Positions 58,887-64,000 of a stretch of 64,000 bases of DNA are shown here, one piece after another (position 1 is the first letter of the stretch; every line of letters begins with the position of its first letter). Both the position numbers and the translations under genes were made by a program. Origin of the DNA: Geodermatophilus sp. DSM 45219 (GTDB lineage: Bacteria; Actinomycetota; Actinomycetes; Mycobacteriales; Geodermatophilaceae); assembly GCF_900104025.1 (NCBI RefSeq), contig NZ_FNIQ01000007.1:62001-126000 (forward strand). Reading direction: 5' to 3'. The notes below the pieces were generated by a model. That model did no database searches. It saw nothing but the letters and a program-made list of their open reading frames with translations, and was not told where the DNA came from.

Positions 58887-60052
58887 CAGTTCTCCTCCCC
58901 CGTGCTCTGCTGCACCGTGGTGGGCGGGCTGACCGCGTCCCTGCCCTCGCGGGCGGACTCCATGAGGTCGACGAACCGCTGGAACAGCGGCGCGGCGTCG
59001 TGCGGGCCGGCGGCGGACTCGGGGTGGAACTGCACGCTGAACGCCGGCGCCTCCAGCAGGCGCAGGCCCTCCACGACGTCGTCGTTGAGGCCCACGTGGC
59101 TGACCTCGACCTGCCCGTAGGGGGTGTCGGTCGGCCGGTCGAGCGGGGCGTCGACGGCGAAGCCGTGGTTGTGGCTGGTGACCCGCACGGTGCCGCTGAC
59201 CCGGTCGAGCACCGGCTGGTTGAGACCCCGGTGGCCGAAGCGCAGCTTGTAGGTGCCCAGGCCCAGCGCCCGGCCGAGGATCTGGTTGCCGAAGCAGATG
59301 CCGAACAGCGGACGGCGGGCGTCGAGGACCCCGCGCACCGCCTCCACCGCGTAGTCGGCGGCGGCCGGGTCGCCCGGGCCGTTGGAGAGGAAGACGCCGT
59401 CGGGGCCGTGCTCCAGCAGGTCCGCCGCGGTCGCGGTCGCCGGCAGCACGTGGGTCTCCACGCCGAGCTCGGCCAGGTGCCGTGGGGTGGCGGTCTTGAT
59501 GCCGAGGTCGAGCGCGGCGATGGTGAACCGCCGCTCCCCCACCGCCGGGACGACGTAGGGGTCGTTGGCGGTGACGGCGGGCGCGAGGTCCGCACCGGTC
59601 ATGCTCTCCGAGGCGCGCACGCGGGTCAGCAGCTCGTCGGCCGACAGGCCCTCGCTGCTGATGCCCGCGCGCATGGCGCCGCGGTCGCGCAGGTGCCGGG
59701 TCAGCGCGCGGGTGTCGATGCCGCTGATGCCGACGACGCCCTGACCGGCCAGCTCGTCGTCCAGGCTGCCGGTGGCCCGCCAGTTGGCCGGGCGGCGGGC
59801 GGGGTCGCGGACGACGAAGCCGGCCACCCACATGCGGCGGCTCTCGTCGTCCTCGCCGTTCACGCCGGTGTTGCCGATGTGCGGGGCGGTCATGACCACG
59901 ATCTGGCGGGCGTAGCTGGGGTCGGTCAGCGTCTCCTGGTAGCCGGTCATCCCGGTGGCGAACACCGCCTCGCCCAGCGTCGTCCCGACCGCGCCGTAGG
60001 CCTCGCCGCGGAACGTGCGCCCGTCCTCCAGGACGAGCAGCGCCTCACTCAC
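58886..60052 (-). CDS. carA: Carbamoyl-phosphate synthase small chain (glutaminase)
   Basis: 388 residues from GTG 60052 ([12 protein letters not shown]). The N-terminal domain has [21 protein letters not shown] landmarks, and the class I glutamine amidotransferase domain has LSNGPGDP near 236, [14 protein letters not shown] with the nucleophile Cys near 265, and FSVQFHPE with His and Glu near 347. It delivers ammonia to CarB. The 76-bp gap to pyrC is small. In several actinobacteria a membrane-protein gene lies here; none is present. Confidence 0.96.
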
Positions 60053-60128
60053 TGCGCCCCCCGTTCGGCTCCGCGGTCGCTCCGCTCCTCGCTCGCAGCG
60101 CTCGCTGCGATGCTCACTCCTTGTCGCC

Positions 60129-61415
60129 TCACCGGGTCGCCTTTCCGTCGAGCACGGTGGGGACGCCCCGCAGGAACGTCGCCACCACCCGGCCGGGCAG
60201 CTCCCGACCGGCATAGGGGCTGTTGCGGCTGCGGCTGGCCAGCGCGGCGGGGTCGACGACCGCGCGCGTGCCGGGGTCCAGCAGCAGCAGGTTGGCGGGC
60301 TCGCCCGGAGCCAGCGCCCGGCCGTGCCCGTCCAGTCGTCCGATGGCCGCCGGGCGGGCCGACATCCGGTCGGCGACCCCGCGCCAGTCGAGCAGGCCGG
60401 TGTCGACCATCGTCGCGACGACCACCGACAGCGCCTGCTCCAGGCCGAGCATCCCGGGGCGGGCGCTGGCCCACTCGGTCTCCTTGTCCTCGACGGCGTG
60501 CGGCGCGTGGTCGGTGGCGACCGCGTCGATCACGCCCTCGGCGAGACCGGCGCGCAGGGCCTCGACGTCGGCGTCGGTGCGCAGCGGTGGGTTGACCTTG
60601 AACAGCGGGTCGTAGCCCTCGGCGCACTCGTCGGTGAGCAGCAGGTGGTGCGGGGTGACCTCGGCGGTCACCTGGACCCCGCGCGACTTCGCCCACCGCA
60701 GGATCTCCACCGAGCCCGCCGTGGAGACGTGGCAGACGTGCAGCCGCGCGCCGACGTGCCCGGCGAGCAGCACGTCGCGGGCGATGATCGCCTCCTCCGC
60801 GGCGGCCGGCCAGCCGGTCAGGCCCAGGCGGGCCGAGCGGTCGCCCTCGTGCATCTGCGCGCCGACGGTGAGCCGCGGCTCCTCGGCGTGCTGGGCGACG
60901 ACGCCGTCCAGCGCCTTGACGTACTCCAGCGCCCGGCGCATCAGCGCGGGGTCGGCGACGCAGTGCCCGTCGTCGGAGAACACCCGCACGCGGGCGGCGG
61001 AGTCGGCCATCGCACCGAGCTCCGCGAGGCGCTCGCCGGCGAGGCCGACGGTCACCGCCCCCACCGGGACGACGTCCACCAGGCCGGCCTCCTGGCCCAG
61101 CCGCCACACCTGCTCGACCACGCCGGCGGTGTCGGCGACCGGGTCGGTGTTGGCCATGGCGTGCACCGCGGTGTAGCCGCCGAGGGCCGCCGCGCGGCTG
61201 CCGGTCTCGACGGTCTCGGCGTCCTCCCGGCCCGGCTCGCGCAGGTGGGTGTGCAGGTCGACCAGGCCGGGCAGCGCGACCAGCCCGGCGGCGTCGACGA
61301 CGTCGGCGCCGGGGACCGACAGGGAGTCGCCGATCGCGGCGATCCGGCCGTCCTGCAGCAGGATGTCGGCGACGTCCTCGCCGTAGGGGCGGGCGCCCTT
61401 GATCAACACGCTCAC
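60129..61415 (-). CDS. pyrC: Dihydroorotase
   Basis: 428 residues from GTG 61415 (GTGA with pyrB). Metal ligands appear in [12 protein letters not shown] near 52-63 (HxH), the carbamylated-Lys region, HVCHVST near 229 and [16 protein letters not shown] near 298 with the catalytic Asp. This is the class I dihydroorotase type. It cyclises carbamoyl-aspartate to dihydroorotate. Confidence 0.96.
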   Translation of the reverse strand: MSVLIKGARPYGEDVADILLQDGRIAAIGDSLSVPGADVVDAAGLVALPGLVDLHTHLREPGREDAETVETGSRAAALGGYTAVHAMANTDPVADTAGVVEQVWRLGQEAGLVDVVPVGAVTVGLAGERLAELGAMADSAARVRVFSDDGHCVADPALMRRALEYVKALDGVVAQHAEEPRLTVGAQMHEGDRSARLGLTGWPAAAEEAIIARDVLLAGHVGARLHVCHVSTAGSVEILRWAKSRGVQVTAEVTPHHLLLTDECAEGYDPLFKVNPPLRTDADVEALRAGLAEGVIDAVATDHAPHAVEDKETEWASARPGMLGLEQALSVVVATMVDTGLLDWRGVADRMSARPAAIGRLDGHGRALAPGEPANLLLLDPGTRAVVDPAALASRSRNSPYAGRELPGRVVATFLRGVPTVLDGKATR

Positions 61416-62332
61416 GAGGGCGCTCCTCCCAGCAGCAGGTAGAGCACGGCCATGCGCACGGAGACCCCGTTGCCGACCTGCTCGACGATCGTGGAGCGGG
61501 CGGAGTCGGCCACCTCGGCGGCGATCTCCATCCCGCGGTTCATCGGGCCCGGGTGCATGACGATCGCGTCGTCGCCCAGGGCCGCCATCCGGCGCGCGTC
61601 GAGGCCGTAGCGGCGGCTGTACTCCCGCGCGCTCGGGAAGAACGAGGCGTTCATCCGCTCGGCCTGGACCCGCAGCATCATCACCACGTCGGACTTGGGC
61701 AGCACGGCGTCCAGGTCGTAGGACACCTCCGCCGGCCAGCTGCCCACGCCGACCGGCAGCAGCGTCGGCGGCGCGACCAGGGTGACCTCGGCGCCGAGGG
61801 TGTGCAGCAGCCGCACGTTGGAGCGGGCCACCCGGCTGTGCAGCACGTCGCCGACGACGGCGACCCGCACGCCCTCGAGCCGACCCAGCCGCTGCCGGAT
61901 CGTGTAGGCGTCCAGCAGCGCCTGCGTCGGGTGCTCGTGGGTGCCGTCGCCGGCGTTGACCACGCTGCCGCGCACCCAGTTGGCCAGCCGGTGCGGGGCG
62001 CCGGAGGCCGGGTGCCGGACGACGATCGCGTCGGAGCCCATCGCCTCCAGCGTCAGCGCGGTGTCCTTGAGGCTCTCGCCCTTGGAGACGCTGCTGCCCT
62101 TGGCCGAGAAGTTGAGGACGTCGGCGGAGAGGCGCTTGGCCGCCAGCTCGAAGGAGATCCGGGTGCGGGTGGAGTCCTCGTAGAAGAGGTTGACCACCGT
62201 CCGGCCGCGGAGGGTGGGCAGCTTCTTCACCTCGCGGCCGGCCAGCGCCTGGTCGATCTGCGCGGCGGTGTCGAGCACCAGGGTCGCGTCGGCGCGGTCC
62301 AGGTCGGCGGCCTCCAGCAGGTGCCGCTTCAC
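61412..62332 (-). CDS. pyrB: Aspartate carbamoyltransferase catalytic subunit
   Basis: 306 residues from GTG 62332 (GTGA with pyrR). [21 protein letters not shown] near 48-68 holds the carbamoyl phosphate-binding [18 protein letters not shown] near 79-91 the mobile loop; [16 protein letters not shown] near 126-141 and HPGPMNRG near 262. No pyrI is present, so it is the unregulated trimeric type. Confidence 0.97.
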   Translation of the reverse strand: MKRHLLEAADLDRADATLVLDTAAQIDQALAGREVKKLPTLRGRTVVNLFYEDSTRTRISFELAAKRLSADVLNFSAKGSSVSKGESLKDTALTLEAMGSDAIVVRHPASGAPHRLANWVRGSVVNAGDGTHEHPTQALLDAYTIRQRLGRLEGVRVAVVGDVLHSRVARSNVRLLHTLGAEVTLVAPPTLLPVGVGSWPAEVSYDLDAVLPKSDVVMMLRVQAERMNASFFPSAREYSRRYGLDARRMAALGDDAIVMHPGPMNRGMEIAAEVADSARSTIVEQVGNGVSVRMAVLYLLLGGAPS

Positions 62333-62904
62333 CGGCTCCCCTCCTCGATCACGAGCACCTCGTCCGCGCCGTCGGTCTCGGCGAGGTGCACCTTCACCTG
62401 CTGGCTGCGGGACGTCGGCAGGTTCTTGCCCACGTAGTCGGCGCGGATCGGCAGCTCGCGGTGGCCGCGGTCGACCAGCACCGCCAGCTGCACCGCCCGC
62501 GGCCGGCCGACGTCCCGCAGCGCGTCCAGCGCGGCGCGCACCGACCGGCCGGAGTACAGGACGTCGTCGACCAGCACCACCAGCCGGCCGTCGATGCCGG
62601 CCTCGGGCAGCACGGTGTCCTCCAGCGCGCGGACGCCGCGCATCCGCAGGTCGTCGCGGTAGAGGGTGATGTCGACGGTGCCGACGTCGACCGGGCTGCC
62701 GGAGAACGCCTCGACGCGGCCGGCCAGCCGGCGGGCCAGCGGGGCGCCGCGGGTCGGGATCCCGACGAGGACGACGTCCGCCCCGGCGCACTTCTCGATG
62801 ATCTGGTGGGCCATCCGGTCGACCACGCGGGCGACGTCGGCGGCGGAGAGGACTGCGGACGGCGACGGTGCGCCGTCGTGGGCAGGCTCGGTCGTGCTGG
62901 CCAT
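62329..62904 (-). CDS. pyrR: Bifunctional pyrimidine operon regulator / uracil phosphoribosyltransferase
   Basis: 191 residues. The PRPP-binding loop [21 protein letters not shown] (near 109-129) and [14 protein letters not shown] near 47 are typical. PyrR binds its RNA site in the pyr leader when UMP is abundant. A matching site is present immediately upstream, overlapping the ribosome-binding region of this gene. It heads the operon pyrR-pyrB-pyrC-carA-carB-pyrD-pyrF. Confidence 0.96.
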   Translation of the reverse strand: MASTTEPAHDGAPSPSAVLSAADVARVVDRMAHQIIEKCAGADVVLVGIPTRGAPLARRLAGRVEAFSGSPVDVGTVDITLYRDDLRMRGVRALEDTVLPEAGIDGRLVVLVDDVLYSGRSVRAALDALRDVGRPRAVQLAVLVDRGHRELPIRADYVGKNLPTSRSQQVKVHLAETDGADEVLVIEEGSR

Positions 62905-62908
62905 CAGG

Positions 62909-62934
62909 CCTCCTTCCCCGCCTCACGGGACGGG
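62909..62934 (-). promoter_or_regulatory. PyrR-binding hairpin overlapping the pyrR ribosome-binding site
   Basis: The minus-strand RNA reads CCCGUCCCGUGAGGCGGGG (62934-62916): a GC stem whose loop carries UCCCGUGAGGC (62930-62920), a match to the PyrR consensus UCC-N-G-N-GAGGY. The Shine-Dalgarno GGAAGGAGG (62917-62909) begins inside the hairpin. Binding would therefore block translation of pyrR, as proposed for mycobacteria, rather than act by a separate antiterminator. Confidence 0.8.
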
Positions 62935-63122
62935 TCGTTAAAGGAGTGGTCGGACCGGCGACGACGGTACTGCACGCAGCGGTGTGACCCGCGCCGCGCC
63001 GGGAGGCGGCACGATCGGGGCCCCTGTGACCCGGAGGAGTGTCCCGGTGTCCTCGGACCCGCTCGACCAGTACGCTCCGTGACGACACCCCCTCCACGAC
63101 GACGGACAGTGAGCAGGAAGCG

Positions 63123-63674
63123 ATGAGCACCGACTACTCGCGGGCCCTCGGTGCCCGGCTCCGCGCCATCCGCAACCAGCAGGGACTCTCGCTCCAGGGA
63201 GTCGAGGACAAGTCGCACGGCCGCTGGAAGGCAGTGGTCGTCGGCTCGTACGAGCGCGGCGACCGGGCGGTGACGGTGCAGCGGCTCTCCGAGCTCGCCG
63301 TCTTCTACGGCGTGCCGGTCTCCGAACTGCTGCCCGACCCGCGGCCGAGCTCGGCGGTCACCTCGACGACGAAGATCGTGCTGAACCTCGAGTCGCTGGG
63401 CTCGCTGCCCGCCGACGAGGCCGGTCCGCTGGCCCGCTACGCCTCCACGATCCAGGCGCAGCGGCACGACTACAACGGCAAGGTCCTCTCCATCCGGGCC
63501 GAGGACCTCAAGTCGCTGGCGATCATCTACGACATGAGCCCCGACGAGCTGACCAGCCGGCTCATCGAGTGGGGCGTCCTCTCCCCCGGCATGGAGAGCG
63601 TCGTCGGGTTCGGCGGCGACGAGGACGAGGACGAGGTCAACCCGAACTGGGAGCGCCGCCGCACTCCCCGCTGA
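63123..63674 (+). CDS. bldD: BldD-like developmental regulator
   Basis: 183 residues from ATG 63123, with AGGAAG 3-4 nt upstream. The N-terminal XRE-type helix-turn-helix (about 8-70) includes [16 protein letters not shown] and [14 protein letters not shown]. The C-terminal domain carries [15 protein letters not shown] (near 119-134), equivalent to the RxD-X8-RxxD cyclic di-GMP-binding motif of Streptomyces BldD, with the key Arg and Asp residues kept and His for Gly. BldD with cyclic di-GMP represses sporulation genes. It is divergent from pyrR and ends at a strong hairpin. Confidence 0.93.
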   Translation: MSTDYSRALGARLRAIRNQQGLSLQGVEDKSHGRWKAVVVGSYERGDRAVTVQRLSELAVFYGVPVSELLPDPRPSSAVTSTTKIVLNLESLGSLPADEAGPLARYASTIQAQRHDYNGKVLSIRAEDLKSLAIIYDMSPDELTSRLIEWGVLSPGMESVVGFGGDEDEDEVNPNWERRRTPR

Positions 63675-63691
63675 GCATCGAGCAGTGAACG

Positions 63692-63728
63692 CCGAGGGCC
63701 CACTCCGACGATCGGAGTGGGCCCTCGG
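63692..63728 (+). terminator. 16-bp perfect hairpin after bldD
   Basis: CCGAGGGCCCACTCCG (63692-63707) and its exact reverse complement (63713-63728) enclose a 5-nt loop, 17 nt after the bldD stop and before the end of the convergent last gene. It can terminate both. Confidence 0.75.
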
Positions 63729-63748
63729 TGTCCAGCGGACGCCCCGGG

Positions 63749-64000
63749 TCAGGGGGCGGTGAGCGCCGGCAGCGGCAGCGAGGACACCGGCGGGGTCAGC
63801 CGGCTGTCGGCCGGGACCGGGAACGGGTGCCCGAGGACGGCGAGCCGGCCGCGGACCTGGTTCTGCGCCTGGCAGTCCGAGACGCACTCGGTGGGCGGGT
63901 TGGCCACCTCGACGGCGTCCTCACCGGTGACGAAGCCCATCCGACCGCCGCTGGCCACGTCCCACACCGACACCCGCCCGCAGTGGTCGACGTCCGGGGC
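63749..64000 (-). CDS. C-terminal part of an unknown protein (runs off the right edge)
   Basis: An open minus-strand frame enters from beyond the window and stops at 63749, giving 83 visible residues. They include HCGRVSVWDVASGGRMGFV, two nearby cysteines in ECVSDCQAQNQ, and a Pro/Leu-rich end. An internal GTG at 63973 is not necessarily the start. The Cys pair and Trp pattern suggest an exported protein, but I recognise no family. Confidence 0.55.
   Translation of the reverse strand, partial: APDVDHCGRVSVWDVASGGRMGFVTGEDAVEVANPPTECVSDCQAQNQVRGRLAVLGHPFPVPADSRLTPPVSSLPLPALTAP

Noticed and set aside
60053..60128. A missing or degenerate gene between carA and pyrC
   Set aside because: The gap is 76 bp of GC-rich direct and inverted short repeats with no coding pattern; it is too short for a gene remnant.

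Overview
The window is about 75% GC, is densely packed and uses many GTG starts. Its gene content is that of a high-GC actinobacterium: an integration host factor mihF next to gmk and rpoZ, a BldD regulator, a mycobacterial-type pyrR leader, a DUF222/HNH protein, and a PriA without a Walker A loop. Geodermatophilaceae (Blastococcus, Modestobacter, Geodermatophilus) is my best guess, inferred from general resemblance only. I see no tRNA, rRNA, CRISPR array, insertion sequence or phage.

Left end (1-4.2 kb): the tail of a natural-product cluster. It holds the end of an unknown gene, a SyrP-like 2-oxoglutarate oxygenase, an SbnB-like dehydrogenase, a threonine-synthase-like PLP enzyme and a phosphopantetheinyl transferase, tightly packed on one strand. 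Together they suggest a nonproteinogenic diamino acid and its loading into a nonribosomal peptide, possibly a siderophore. The core synthetase would lie left of the window.

Accessory and metabolic middle (4.1-33.2 kb): a TreS-like GH13 enzyme with an LLM-type oxidoreductase and a frameshifted acetyltransferase; two small membrane proteins in a gene-poor patch; a DUF222/HNH protein; a GGDEF-EAL protein; a ThDP enzyme coupled to an alpha/beta hydrolase; malQ; a secreted nuclease with RTX-like repeats; a small gene under a perfect LexA box; an EVE-like and a DUF998 protein; an Acg-like flavoprotein divergent from a universal stress protein; an EamA transporter; an HTH-MurA fusion with its own palindrome; a TetR/SDR divergent pair around a 15-bp dyad; and PucR divergent from a DUF2877 protein.

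Housekeeping right half (33.5-64 kb, mostly minus strand): rpe-ribD-ribE-ribBA-ribH-hisE-hisG; a YcnI-like copper protein divergent from a two-component system plus a His/Asp-rich membrane protein; def-fmt-rsmB; priA; metK; coaBC; rpoZ; gmk; mihF; and the pyrimidine operon pyrR-pyrB-pyrC-carA-carB-pyrD-pyrF behind a PyrR-binding leader hairpin. bldD is divergent from pyrR. A truncated gene runs off the right edge.

Two themes recur. Thirteen gene pairs are joined by a 4-nt GTGA overlap, which implies translational coupling. At least six genes carry a -10-like hexamer 6-8 nt before the start codon, the layout of leaderless transcripts. Many intergenic gaps also hold long perfect or near-perfect palindromes.
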